A model generated the notes under the pieces. The model was not told the DNA's origin. It worked only from the letters and a program-made list of their open reading frames with translations, and did no database searches. Both the position numbers and the translations under genes were made by a program. A stretch of DNA of 64,000 bases from Spirosoma foliorum (lineage in GTDB: Bacteria > Bacteroidota > Bacteroidia > Cytophagales > Spirosomataceae): contig NZ_CP059732.1 in NCBI RefSeq assembly GCF_014117325.1, positions 3,795,001 through 3,859,000 of the forward strand, given 5' to 3'. Every line of letters begins with the position of its first letter. Positions within the stretch are counted from its first letter, which is position 1. This document shows positions 32,904 to 41,755 of this stretch, in pieces.

Positions 32904-35900
32904 TTAGCTAATCGGGATTCGTACCGTTACACTTGTACCGGCGGGTTCACCGTCTGGATCAACCAGATCCCGAATGTGCACGGTTGGTTGTCTACCATCT
33001 AACAGCTGACTAAGTTTTAATCGGTTCGAGGTAATCTGCATCCCCAATGATTTCGTTCGGGTAGCCGATTTGCTCTTCAACTCGGCCGATTTTTTCCGGC
33101 CAATACCATTATCCTCAATCGTGCAAATCAGGACATCTTTCTCCACCTGCCAGTTAATCGTTATGCAGCCTCCCCCCTCTTTGTGCATGAGTCCATGCCA
33201 AATAGCATTTTCAACATACGGTTGAATAATCATAGGCGGCAATTCGGTGTAGGCGGGTTCAACTTCCTTGCCAACCTGAATCGAAAACGTGAACTGATTA
33301 TCGAACCGAAGCGATTCGAGCGTCAGGTAGAGTTGTAGCGATTCGAGTTCGCTTTCCAGCGTGACCACAGGCATACTCGAATGATGCAGAATCAGTCGGA
33401 TCAGTTTTGAGAATTTAGATAAATAATCCGATGCTTTCTCCGATTCATTTTTCATGATGAATCGGTTAATTGAGTTAAGGCTGTTGAAAATAAAATGAGG
33501 GTTCATCTGCGCCCTGAGTGCCTGCATTTCCATTGCTGCTAACTGCTTATTGAAAGCCGTTTTTTGCTCTTCCTGGTGCTTAACCTGGCGAATTCGATAT
33601 TGTAGCCCCCCATAAATAAGGCCTAAAACAAGTAGCAATAATAACCCTTTGAACCACCAGGTTTGCCAAAAAGGAGCCTGAATAATAATGTGAAAATGTG
33701 TTCCTTGCTCATTCCAGACTCCATCGTTATTCGAAGCCTTTACCCGAAACGTATAGGTTCCTGATTCCAGATTGGTATAACTCACAAAACGCCGGGTACC
33801 ACAATACACCCACCCTTTATCGACACCCGTTAATTGGTAAGCATACTGATTCTTCTCAGGCATGATAAAATTGAGCGCCACAAAGTCGAATGAAAGGTCA
33901 TTTTCCTGATACGGGAGTTCAAGCGTTTCGATAGGTAATTGTTCGGTCATATTCTGGATCTGAACCCGTGTAATGCGAACGGGCGGAATCAGAGGATTTT
34001 CCTGAATAGTTGACGGATCAAAAATATTGAACCCATTTGGCCCACCAAATACCAACTGGCCATTCATCCCGGTTGCGCAGGCATCAAAAAACTCATTGGA
34101 TTGTAAACCATCGCTTTCATCGTAATTGCGACATACCTTGGTTTTGGGATTAAACCGACATACTCCCTGATTGGTCGACAGCCACAGGTTGTCTGCTCTA
34201 TCTTCCACAATACCAACGATATGATTATTCGGAAGTCCATCGTTGGTCGTAAAGGCGGTGAATGAATGGGTTCGGGCATCATATCGGTTTAAACCGCCCT
34301 GATTGGTCCCCACCCACAACTGTCCCTGACGATCTTCATACAGGCTCCGAATATCCTTATCCGTTAAATAACCCGGGGCATGCTGATAATGAGGCTGGTA
34401 ATGGATAAAGCTTCCTGTTTTTGGATAAAGTCGGCTAAGTCCTCTTCGGGTAGAAGCGGCCCATATGGTTCCATCTCGAGTAGGCAATACCGCGACCAAC
34501 GATTCGTCGCCCAGGCTATTGGGATTTTTTGGATCATGGTGATAATAGGTAAACTGGTGGGTTTGGGGATCAAAGCAGGCCAGCCCCCGACCTGCCATCC
34601 ACAGTTTCCCGCTCGCATCTTCCCGAATACATCGCACCCGAACCTGACAAGGATATGCAGAAAACAAGCCCGTTTTTCGATCCAGTCGATGCAAGTAAAG
34701 ACCAGCACTTACCCATAACTGCCCCGCTCGGTCTTCGAAAATAGCCGTCACGCCATCATTAAATACATGACTGACTGAAGCTGGCCCAAGCGTATACCGC
34801 TGATAACGACCTGTTTCCCGATGAAACGAATACAAATCGCCCAGATCATTACTGAACCAGACAATGCCCGAGCGATCCTGACATATGGTACGAATGCTGT
34901 TTTCCGGCAATCGAACAATGTTGTTGTTGGGAACTAACTGAAACGTATGAAATTTTTTAGGCTGCGCTACGTACTTGTCAAGCCCATTGTCGGTACCGAT
35001 CCACAAAATTCCTTCTCTGCCTAGTCCGAGGGAAAAAATCGTATGGCTACTCAGCCCTCCGGCTTGTGTAGGACTGGCTAATACACGAGTCAGTTTTCCC
35101 GTTTTTGCGTTCACATGAATCAAGCCATCATGGCCAGGAAGCGTGCCCCATAAATTACCGGCTCTATCCATCTGAAGAGCTCCAAACGGATAGTATCGAT
35201 TAATTTCCCGCCCTTTAGGCTGATAGGTATATATTATCTGAAGTTTCCCTGCCGCGGTTAATTGATAGAATTGCCCCGACATCGTGCCAATCCATAGTGC
35301 ACCCGTGGGATCAGGGTAAATCAGCGATACGGCCCCTGTTGTATCTGTAGTTCCCTGGCTTAATTTGAAACGGCTATAAACGCCCGTTCGGCGATCAAGT
35401 TGATACAATCCGCTGTTCGTGCCAATCCATAATCGCCCTTGTCGGTCCTCCTTAACTGTGTACACATCAGGTCGTTCGGGATTAGGCGACGGAAACAACG
35501 TAAACTTTCGGGTTTCAGGATCGAATCGGTTCAACCCTTCCCGAGAAGCAATCCAGAGTATACCCTCCCTGTCCTCAATAATCGAAAACATGGCATTTCG
35601 CAGCGAAATTCGGGCAGGGTCAATTCGGTAGGTGATGGTCTTACCGGTCTGTCGGTCAAATAAATGAAGACCTCCTCCTAGGGTCGTTAACCACATACGC
35701 CCTTTTCGGTCCTGGCAAATGCCAGATATCCAGTTATGGCTTAAGGTATTAGCTGGATCAGCAGGGTCGGGTTTATAGACGGTAAAGGAATAACCATCGT
35801 ATTTATTCAGGCCATCTTTGGTACCCAGCCACAAAAACCCGTCGGAATCCTGCCAGATACACAAGATAGAATTATGCGAAAGGCCATTCTGCGCCGAGAG

Positions 35901-36029
35901 CCGATCAATATGAAAGCCACCAGAATTGAATTGCCCCCAACAGTTGACCGATACGCTAATCAAGAGCATCAATCCACAGTATGTCGAAAACCGAGAAACC
36001 ATACGGCGGAGCTTTGGACAGAAGAGCAT
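32904..36029 (-). CDS. beta-propeller two-component sensor histidine kinase (LytS-type)
   Basis: A 1041-residue sensor. A signal-like start is followed by about a dozen propeller repeats of the two-component-regulator type (GFLWLGTKDGLNKYDGYSF, GILWIGTDNGLDKY, GQLWVGTNQGGLNRYDA), a Y_Y_Y domain (about 700-780, YQLTGVDKGWVYCG), one membrane helix (WWFKGLLLLLVLGLIYGGL) and a His-kinase/ATPase module with MNPHFIFNSLNSINRFI and PPMIIQPYVENAIWHGL. In Bacteroidota such proteins usually sense polysaccharide fragments in the periplasm. An ATG at 36002 (MVSRFSTYCGL) gives a cleaner signal peptide than the one at 36029. Confidence 0.94.
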   Translation of the reverse strand: MLFCPKLRRMVSRFSTYCGLMLLISVSVNCWGQFNSGGFHIDRLSAQNGLSHNSILCIWQDSDGFLWLGTKDGLNKYDGYSFTVYKPDPADPANTLSHNWISGICQDRKGRMWLTTLGGGLHLFDRQTGKTITYRIDPARISLRNAMFSIIEDREGILWIASREGLNRFDPETRKFTLFPSPNPERPDVYTVKEDRQGRLWIGTNSGLYQLDRRTGVYSRFKLSQGTTDTTGAVSLIYPDPTGALWIGTMSGQFYQLTAAGKLQIIYTYQPKGREINRYYPFGALQMDRAGNLWGTLPGHDGLIHVNAKTGKLTRVLASPTQAGGLSSHTIFSLGLGREGILWIGTDNGLDKYVAQPKKFHTFQLVPNNNIVRLPENSIRTICQDRSGIVWFSNDLGDLYSFHRETGRYQRYTLGPASVSHVFNDGVTAIFEDRAGQLWVSAGLYLHRLDRKTGLFSAYPCQVRVRCIREDASGKLWMAGRGLACFDPQTHQFTYYHHDPKNPNSLGDESLVAVLPTRDGTIWAASTRRGLSRLYPKTGSFIHYQPHYQHAPGYLTDKDIRSLYEDRQGQLWVGTNQGGLNRYDARTHSFTAFTTNDGLPNNHIVGIVEDRADNLWLSTNQGVCRFNPKTKVCRNYDESDGLQSNEFFDACATGMNGQLVFGGPNGFNIFDPSTIQENPLIPPVRITRVQIQNMTEQLPIETLELPYQENDLSFDFVALNFIMPEKNQYAYQLTGVDKGWVYCGTRRFVSYTNLESGTYTFRVKASNNDGVWNEQGTHFHIIIQAPFWQTWWFKGLLLLLVLGLIYGGLQYRIRQVKHQEEQKTAFNKQLAAMEMQALRAQMNPHFIFNSLNSINRFIMKNESEKASDYLSKFSKLIRLILHHSSMPVVTLESELESLQLYLTLESLRFDNQFTFSIQVGKEVEPAYTELPPMIIQPYVENAIWHGLMHKEGGGCITINWQVEKDVLICTIEDNGIGRKKSAELKSKSATRTKSLGMQITSNRLKLSQLLDGRQPTVHIRDLVDPDGEPAGTSVTVRIPIS

Positions 36030-36111
36030 GGAGAGTAGCGAACGAGAACGGGGCGATTTTTTCTACTAAAATAAACATATTCCAGTCTTCTACTTTAGCC
36101 CCCCTTTAAAC

Positions 36112-36151
36112 AAAAGCAGCGAGACTACCCTTCGGACTGGTAGCTCGCTGC
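36112..36151 (-). terminator. intrinsic terminator of the 36172 gene
   Basis: Stem GCAGCGAG (36116-36123) with CTCGCTGC (36144-36151) containing an inner CTACC/GGTAG pairing, followed on the minus strand by TTTTGTTT. Confidence 0.75.
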
Positions 36152-36171
36152 ATTTATGCCCCAAGAGGCAA

Positions 36172-36579
36172 TTATTGACCAATCTCGATGGTCGTACTGT
36201 CTTTCTTACGTTGTTTCGACACGTAATATTCGTTGGCGGCCTGATTTTGTGGCTCGCTTATCCGCTGAATTTTATAATTCCGATCAGCAAGGTTATTCGA
36301 GGGTACATGTTCTGCCGTAATACCGCCTACTGGCTGTGTAGTAGGCATCTGGTGTTTGTAATTGGCTAATTGCCCCTCAGCTGGTGTCGTCGTTTTAACA
36401 GCTACCGTTGTCTTTCGTTCCCAGCGGCTTGCCGAAGCTGCCATACCCGGATGTTTGTAATTACCGGTTGAGTACATCGGGTTATTTAGAGGTTTTCGCT
36501 GTCCGTCATCCTGCGAAAAGGCTTGCCCCGACGCAGCCAGAATACTGACCCCGACGAGCAAAAAGGCTATTGATTTCAT
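36172..36579 (-). CDS. small secreted protein, uncharacterised
   Basis: A 135-residue protein with a signal peptide (MKSIAFLLVGVSILAASGQAFS) and a polar, Asn/Lys/Gln-rich remainder with a repeated short motif (STGNYKHPGMAAS, QLANYKHQMPT). No family is recognised. It has its own terminator. It probably ends up in the periplasm or outside the cell. Confidence 0.68.
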   Translation of the reverse strand: MKSIAFLLVGVSILAASGQAFSQDDGQRKPLNNPMYSTGNYKHPGMAASASRWERKTTVAVKTTTPAEGQLANYKHQMPTTQPVGGITAEHVPSNNLADRNYKIQRISEPQNQAANEYYVSKQRKKDSTTIEIGQ

Positions 36580-36661
36580 GACGTTTCTATGGTTTTGTTG
36601 TACAACAAAGTTAGTACTCTGTATGACAATAGAACAACGAAAACATCTACTATTCTTATAG

Positions 36662-37198
36662 TTAGGCCAGTTTTTTTCGAATTAATCGCAAAATAGACTC
36701 CGAATCAGTCAATTCGGAGGCATTTTCTAATGAAAACCACCGGATGTTATTAATTTCATCAGAATCCCCAAACAGTTCATTCGGGTCCGCTTCCAGCAAA
36801 AATCGAATGTCGTAGTGCAGATGCTCAAGTACCTCTTTCCGAGCTGGAATTTGATGTACATCGACATCGAAAATAGCGGGCGATAGTAATCGAACCGAAC
36901 TTAAACCGGTTTCTTCCTGCGCTTCACGGAGCGCAACAGCCGCTACGTCCGGGTCGCCATCGGCATGGCCACCGGGCTGGAGCCAACGATCGAGCTTACG
37001 GTGGTGGATCAGAAGCGTTTGCGTACGATCGGGACTAACAATCCAGGCCGATCCTGTTACGTGCCCAATGAGTAACGACCGCTCAAAGCAGTCGGGATAT
37101 TGCTCCACAAAGGCAATAGTAGCCTGAGTCATAGCTTGTTCATTCGGATCGGCAGGTGTGTGCTGATGAAGCAACTGAAGCAAGGGTTGTCGATACAT
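36662..37198 (-). CDS. Nudix hydrolase
   Basis: A 178-residue Nudix-fold hydrolase. The Nudix box is complete: GGHADGDPDVAAVALREAQEETGL (GX5EX7REUXEEXGU, with D at the first acidic place). These enzymes hydrolyse nucleoside diphosphates linked to other groups. The preceding strand (WIVSPDRTQTLLIHHRKLDRWLQPGGH) fits. The substrate cannot be predicted. It is divergent from the DUF2911 gene. Confidence 0.9.
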   Translation of the reverse strand: MYRQPLLQLLHQHTPADPNEQAMTQATIAFVEQYPDCFERSLLIGHVTGSAWIVSPDRTQTLLIHHRKLDRWLQPGGHADGDPDVAAVALREAQEETGLSSVRLLSPAIFDVDVHQIPARKEVLEHLHYDIRFLLEADPNELFGDSDEINNIRWFSLENASELTDSESILRLIRKKLA

Positions 37199-37275
37199 GA
37201 ATTGGGTTTTTGCCTAAAAAGCCGCAATTTGGTGCTGTTTTTCATAAACACCTAAAACCAATTTATTCTAAAGTC

Positions 37276-38178
37276 ATGCGTAAACTCGTACTGAGCGGTG
37301 TTACACTCTGTCTTGTAGCCCAGTTAGCTACTGCTCAAATTAAATTGCCTTCGCCTAGCCCTGGTGCCTCGGTCATGCAAACCATAGGCACAACCGATTT
37401 AACCGTAACCTACTCGCGCCCAAGCCTGAAAGGACGTCAACCCTTCACCGATTCGTTTGTTCCCCTCGGAAAAGTTTGGCGAACGGGTGCCAATGCCGCA
37501 ACCAATATTACTACCACAACCGACCTGATGGTCAACGGAAAAACCCTACCCGCCGGAACGTATGCTATTTTGACGATTCCTGCCGAAAGTAGTGCTACCT
37601 TGATTTTCAGCAAAAACAAAACGGTTTCTGAAGCGGAATACAAACAGGCGGATGATGCTCTGCGGGTAGAGATGACACCTGCCGAAATCAGCGATAAGGT
37701 GGAAACGTTCACCATTAACTTTAGCGACCTGACCGACAGCACCGCGAAGCTGAATTTCATGTGGGCGAATGTAAAAGCCAGCGCCGACCTGAAAGTTAAT
37801 GTCAGTGCGAACGCAGCTGCCAATGTAGACAAGGCCGTAGCCGACAAACCCGATGATGCTGCCGTTTTACAGGCTGCCGCCAGCTACAACCTCTCGAAAG
37901 GGCGTAACCTGGAGCAGTCCTTAGGCTGGATCGACCGATCAATTGCGAAGGGGGAAAACTACCGGAATCTATACGTAAAATCGCAGATTCTGGCGAAAAT
38001 GGGCAAGTATAGCGATGCCCTTCCCCTCGCGCAGAAAGCCCTTACCATGGGACAATCATCGAACGATGGCGCGTTCCCATTTTTCAAGGATGGCATCGAG
38101 AAAAGCATTGCAGAATATACCTCGAAAGTCCCTGCTGTACCAGCTGTGAAAGCAGGAAAAGGCAAAAAGAAAGCGTAA
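37276..38178 (+). CDS. DUF2911 protein with C-terminal TPR-like repeats
   Basis: A 300-residue exported protein. The signal peptide (MRKLVLSGVTLCLVAQLATAQ) begins at the ATG at 37276; an upstream in-frame ATG at 37210 is not preferred. The DUF2911 domain (about 22-190) has VTYSRPSLKGRQPF and GKVWRTGANAATNI. The C-terminal third is helical (ASYNLSKGRNLEQSLGWIDRSI, YVKSQILAKMGKYSDALPLAQKAL) like tetratricopeptide repeats, and ends in a lysine-rich tail. A simpler paralogue is at 1875-2402. Confidence 0.88.
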   Translation: MRKLVLSGVTLCLVAQLATAQIKLPSPSPGASVMQTIGTTDLTVTYSRPSLKGRQPFTDSFVPLGKVWRTGANAATNITTTTDLMVNGKTLPAGTYAILTIPAESSATLIFSKNKTVSEAEYKQADDALRVEMTPAEISDKVETFTINFSDLTDSTAKLNFMWANVKASADLKVNVSANAAANVDKAVADKPDDAAVLQAAASYNLSKGRNLEQSLGWIDRSIAKGENYRNLYVKSQILAKMGKYSDALPLAQKALTMGQSSNDGAFPFFKDGIEKSIAEYTSKVPAVPAVKAGKGKKKA

Positions 38179-38201
38179 TGAGTTTTGATTCTGTAGATCA
38201 A

Positions 38202-38230
38202 CAAAAGGCGGCACTCAATGTCGCCTTTTG
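38202..38230 (+). terminator. intrinsic terminator of the DUF2911-TPR gene
   Basis: Stem CAAAAGGCG (38202-38210) with CGCCTTTTG (38222-38230) and an 11-base loop; the T-run is in the descending arm, followed by TTGGTTTT. Confidence 0.75.
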
Positions 38231-38314
38231 TTGGTTTTACCCCATCACATGAATTGCAATCTTTTTTACCCAATGAGCCTGTTTAAACTTTTACAACTAC
38301 TATTGATTGGATAT

Positions 38315-38403
38315 TGAATTTGTCATTCCGACGTCAGGAGGAATCTCGAGTTTGACTAATACGCAACGTTGAGATTCCTCCTGACGTCGGAATGACAAAT
38401 TCA
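38315..38403. repeat. palindromic element with 33-bp perfect arms
   Basis: Arms 38315-38347 and 38371-38403 are exact inverted copies around a 23-base loop. The core (GTCATTCCGACGTCAGGAGG) and the loop words are shared with 5037-5155 and 41624-41709; the outer TGAATTT is unique to this place and also perfectly inverted. Confidence 0.88.
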
Positions 38404-38460
38404 CGCTGATTTTTGATCGAAAAATAAAAACTTAAACAGATTCACCTAAAAAATCAACGA

Positions 38461-39384
38461 ATGAAATCCCGACTTCTTCTCCCCATACTATCAATCCTGT
38501 TGGCGTTTACTCACCCGACTCACCTACACGCGCAACCACTGCATCGACTCCCTATAAAGACGGTGCAAGACCTTCATGCTTATTTTAAATGGTCCGACAA
38601 GAAACAGCCTATCATTAGTGGGCACCGAGGAGGCATGGTGAACGGGTTTGCCGAAAACTCTCTGGCGTCCTTTGAAAACACCCTAAAATACACGCCCGCT
38701 TTTTTTGAAACTGACCCTCGGCTCACCAAAGACAGTGTCATCGTGCTACTCCACGATGCTACCCTGGAGCGAATGACCAATGGTACCGGCAAGCTCTCCG
38801 ACTACACCTGGGAAGACCTCAAAAAGCTCCGTTTGAAAGATATTCAGGGGAATCTAACCCAACAACGGATTCCAACGTTGGAGGAAGCTATCGAATGGGC
38901 AAGGGGTAAAACGGTACTTAATCTGGACCGAAAAGATGTGCCCCCTTCCATGACAGCAGCCATCATACGCAAGCACAAGGCCACAGCTTTTGTGATGCTC
39001 ACGGTTCATTCACCAGAGCAGGCTGTGTACTATTACAGGGATAATAAAGACTTGATGTTTTCCGCTTTCATCAAAAACAAACAGGAACTGGAGGCCTACG
39101 AAAAAGCGGGCATTCCAGCAAGCAGCATGATTGCTTACATCGGCCCAACGATCAAACCAGAGAACAAAGAGCTTTACCAGCTCCTCAATGGCAAAAGGAT
39201 TATGTGTATGATTTCGGCCGCATCGAGTTACGATAAGTTGCCCGATGAGCCGGAACGGTTAAAGGCTTATCAGGCTATTATTGAGGATGGAGCGAGCATT
39301 CTGGAGTCTGATTACCCGATTGACGTGGCCAGGGCGCTAAACCTTCCTAAAGCGGCAGCAACTAGTTCTACTAAACAAAACTAG
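38461..39384 (+). CDS. glycerophosphodiester phosphodiesterase family protein
   Basis: A 307-residue exported enzyme of the GDPD family, which hydrolyses glycerophosphodiesters to glycerol-3-phosphate. After a signal peptide it has GHRGGMVNGFAENSLASFENTL (catalytic His and Glu), FFETDPRLTKDSVIVLLHDATLERMTNGTG (metal and catalytic residues) and IPTLEEAIEWARGKTVLNLDRK. The usual E-x-D metal motif reads ETD. It heads a run of three plus-strand genes (oxidoreductase, amidohydrolase) that could form a metabolic unit. Confidence 0.9.
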   Translation: MKSRLLLPILSILLAFTHPTHLHAQPLHRLPIKTVQDLHAYFKWSDKKQPIISGHRGGMVNGFAENSLASFENTLKYTPAFFETDPRLTKDSVIVLLHDATLERMTNGTGKLSDYTWEDLKKLRLKDIQGNLTQQRIPTLEEAIEWARGKTVLNLDRKDVPPSMTAAIIRKHKATAFVMLTVHSPEQAVYYYRDNKDLMFSAFIKNKQELEAYEKAGIPASSMIAYIGPTIKPENKELYQLLNGKRIMCMISAASSYDKLPDEPERLKAYQAIIEDGASILESDYPIDVARALNLPKAAATSSTKQN

Positions 39385-39494
39385 GCGGTCTATTCTTAAG
39401 ACGCTCGTTGATACCCTACTCACAAAGTACAAAGCACCAAGTATAGGAAGCCCAAAAATAACTTCTGGATGGGTCAACCCGTTAAGCCAAACTA

Positions 39495-40580
39495 ATGAAG
39501 CTTTTAACCACTACTGCTTTTTGTTTATTGCTGCTAATTTCCAGCCAAGCTCAAACTCCTCTTCGACTCGCCATTGCCGGATTAAGTCATGGCCATGTAG
39601 GCTGGGTATTTAACCGTCCCGATAAAAAAGACACTGAACTCGTTGGTATTTATGAAACCGACCAGGCTTTGGTCGATCGGTTTGTCAATCGTTACAAACT
39701 GGATAGAAAGCTATTTTTCAGTGACCTGGGCAAGATGCTTGACCAAACAAAGCCGGACGCCGTTTCTGCGTTTGGGGCTATCAGCGATCACATTGGTATT
39801 GTCCGTGCATGTGCGCCGAGAAAGATCAACGTAATGGTCGAAAAACCGCTCGCCACTACCTTTGCTGATGCCAAAGAAATCCAAAGCCTGGCGCAAAAGA
39901 ATAACATTAAAGTACTGACGAACTTCGAAACGTCCTGGTATGCCAGTAATCAATACGTTCATGAGCTTTATGAGGCAGGCAAATTGGGTGAGATCAAGAA
40001 AGTGATGATCAATGATGGGCATCAGGGGCCCAAAGAAATTGGTGTTAGTAATGAATTCTTTGCTATTCTGACCGACCCGGCAAAAAATGGCGCTGGCGCC
40101 TTAGTAGACTTTGGGTGTTACGGGGCTAATCTGATGACCTGGTTAATGAAAGGGCAAAAGCCACTGACCGTAACCGCCGTTACCCACCAAAACAAACCCG
40201 ACATTTACCCTAAAGTCGACGACGAAGCCACGATTGTGTTGCAGTATCCATCGGCCCAATGCATTATTCAGGGCTCGTGGAACTGGACATTTGCCCGGAA
40301 AGATATGGAAGTCTACGGTACAAAAGGGTACGCTGTTGCCGTAGACGCAACCACCATTCGAGAGCGGTTGCAAAACAAAGACCCCGAAGAGCGCAAGAAA
40401 ATAGACCCTCGCCCTGCCCCATTCACCGATCCCTTTTCGGTATTGGCAGACGTAGTTCAGGGACGACTGAAGTTAGATCAAAACGATTTATACGAGCTAC
40501 CGATTAATGTAACAGCCGTTGAGATTTTAGAAGCGGCCAAGCTGTCGGCCAAGTCGGGAAAGACGGTTTCGTTAAAATAG
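39495..40580 (+). CDS. Gfo/Idh/MocA-family oxidoreductase, exported
   Basis: A 361-residue NAD(P)-dependent oxidoreductase. A signal peptide (MKLLTTTAFCLLLLISSQAQ) precedes the Rossmann domain (LRLAIAGLSHGHVGWVF); the sugar-binding half has the conserved EKPLATTFADAKEI (Lys of the EKP motif) and FGCYGANLMTWL. Exported members occur in Bacteroidota carbohydrate loci. It lies 110 bp after the GDPD gene and 42 bp before the amidohydrolase. Confidence 0.9.
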   Translation: MKLLTTTAFCLLLLISSQAQTPLRLAIAGLSHGHVGWVFNRPDKKDTELVGIYETDQALVDRFVNRYKLDRKLFFSDLGKMLDQTKPDAVSAFGAISDHIGIVRACAPRKINVMVEKPLATTFADAKEIQSLAQKNNIKVLTNFETSWYASNQYVHELYEAGKLGEIKKVMINDGHQGPKEIGVSNEFFAILTDPAKNGAGALVDFGCYGANLMTWLMKGQKPLTVTAVTHQNKPDIYPKVDDEATIVLQYPSAQCIIQGSWNWTFARKDMEVYGTKGYAVAVDATTIRERLQNKDPEERKKIDPRPAPFTDPFSVLADVVQGRLKLDQNDLYELPINVTAVEILEAAKLSAKSGKTVSLK

Positions 40581-40622
40581 CCTTTCTTTTCGTTAAGCAT
40601 TTGTTCAATCAAGGTGCTGCCC

Positions 40623-41585
40623 ATGAATCGCAGACATTTTCTAGCCCTAACGGCTGGCGCTTCCGCCACCGTTGGGCTTAGTTCATTCGATTGGGGAACC
40701 GCTCCTGCAATCCCCATCATCGACACCCATATTCATTTGTTCGATCCAACTCGCCCGCAAGGCGTGCCCTGGCCGACTAAAAAAGATGGTATTCTGTATC
40801 AGCCAGCGCTTCCAGCCCGCTATCGAAAAATTGCCGTTCCGTTAGGTGTTGTGGGGGCAGTGGTTGTCGAAGCTAGCCCTTGGCTGGAAGACAATCAGTG
40901 GGTTCTCGATCAGGCGGCACAGGACAAGATCATCGTTGGCATCATCGGCAATCTTGAGCCGGGGCAACCTAACTTCCGCCAGCAACTTGAGCGTTTCCAA
41001 CCCAATCCACTGTTTCGCGGTATTCGGTACGGAAACCTTTGGGATCGGGATTTAGCGGGTCAATTGTCGAATTCCAGGTTCGTATCGGATCTTCAGCTTC
41101 TGGCTCAGGCTGGCCTCGTGCTGGATACCGCGAACCCAAACCCGGCCTTACTGGCAGCCATCGTCCGGTTGACGGATCAAGTGCCCACACTGCGGGTAAT
41201 CATCGATCACCTTCCCCAAATGGCAACTCCACAGGACACAAAAACGCAGAAGGCCTGTGAAACATATTTACACGAGTTAGGTCAGCGCCCTCAGGTATAC
41301 GTAAAGATTTCGGAAGTCCTGCGCCGAGTGGATGGAAAAATACCGCAGACAGTCAGTTTCTATCGCGCTCACCTGGATGAACTTTTTGACCGCTTTGGAG
41401 AAAATCGATTGTTGTACGGCAGTGACTGGCCCAACAGCGACCAATGGTTGCCCTTCAATGTCGGCCTACGATTGGTTCGTGACTACTTTATGAGCAAAGG
41501 CCAGCCTTTGGCGGAAAAGTACTTCTGGAAGAATTCGATTAAGGCGTACCAATGGCATAAACGCGACTCTACTCAGCCGGGGTAA
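40623..41585 (+). CDS. amidohydrolase family protein with Tat signal
   Basis: A 320-residue metal-dependent hydrolase of the amidohydrolase-2 group. The N-terminus (MNRRHFLALTAGASATVG) is a twin-arginine signal, which sets the start at the second ATG (40623) instead of 40614. Metal-binding motif DTHIHLFDP is near the start; conserved VIDHLP and the C-terminal LYGSDWPNSD complete the TIM-barrel site. Similar proteins act on lactones or dicarboxylic aromatics; the substrate is unknown. Probably co-expressed with the oxidoreductase. Confidence 0.9.
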   Translation: MNRRHFLALTAGASATVGLSSFDWGTAPAIPIIDTHIHLFDPTRPQGVPWPTKKDGILYQPALPARYRKIAVPLGVVGAVVVEASPWLEDNQWVLDQAAQDKIIVGIIGNLEPGQPNFRQQLERFQPNPLFRGIRYGNLWDRDLAGQLSNSRFVSDLQLLAQAGLVLDTANPNPALLAAIVRLTDQVPTLRVIIDHLPQMATPQDTKTQKACETYLHELGQRPQVYVKISEVLRRVDGKIPQTVSFYRAHLDELFDRFGENRLLYGSDWPNSDQWLPFNVGLRLVRDYFMSKGQPLAEKYFWKNSIKAYQWHKRDSTQPG

Positions 41586-41623
41586 TGTGTCCGGTTAAGC
41601 TTTTCTTTACTAAGAAAATATAG

Positions 41624-41709
41624 TTTTTTGTCATTCCGACATCAGGAGGAGTCTCAAGCTTGGCTAATACGAAAGTTAAGATTCCTCCTGACGTCAGAAT
41701 GACAAAAAA
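41624..41709. repeat. palindromic element, GTCATTCCGAC subfamily
   Basis: Arms 41624-41653 and 41680-41709 pair at 27 of 30 positions. The core and loop words (GGCTAATACG, AAGTTAAGATTCC) match those of 5037-5155 and 38315-38403. It lies between the convergent amidohydrolase and symporter genes and likely terminates both. Confidence 0.82.
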
Positions 41710-41755
41710 AGATTCAAATTCAATAGGAACAAGAAAAATCAAACAGCTTCCTAGC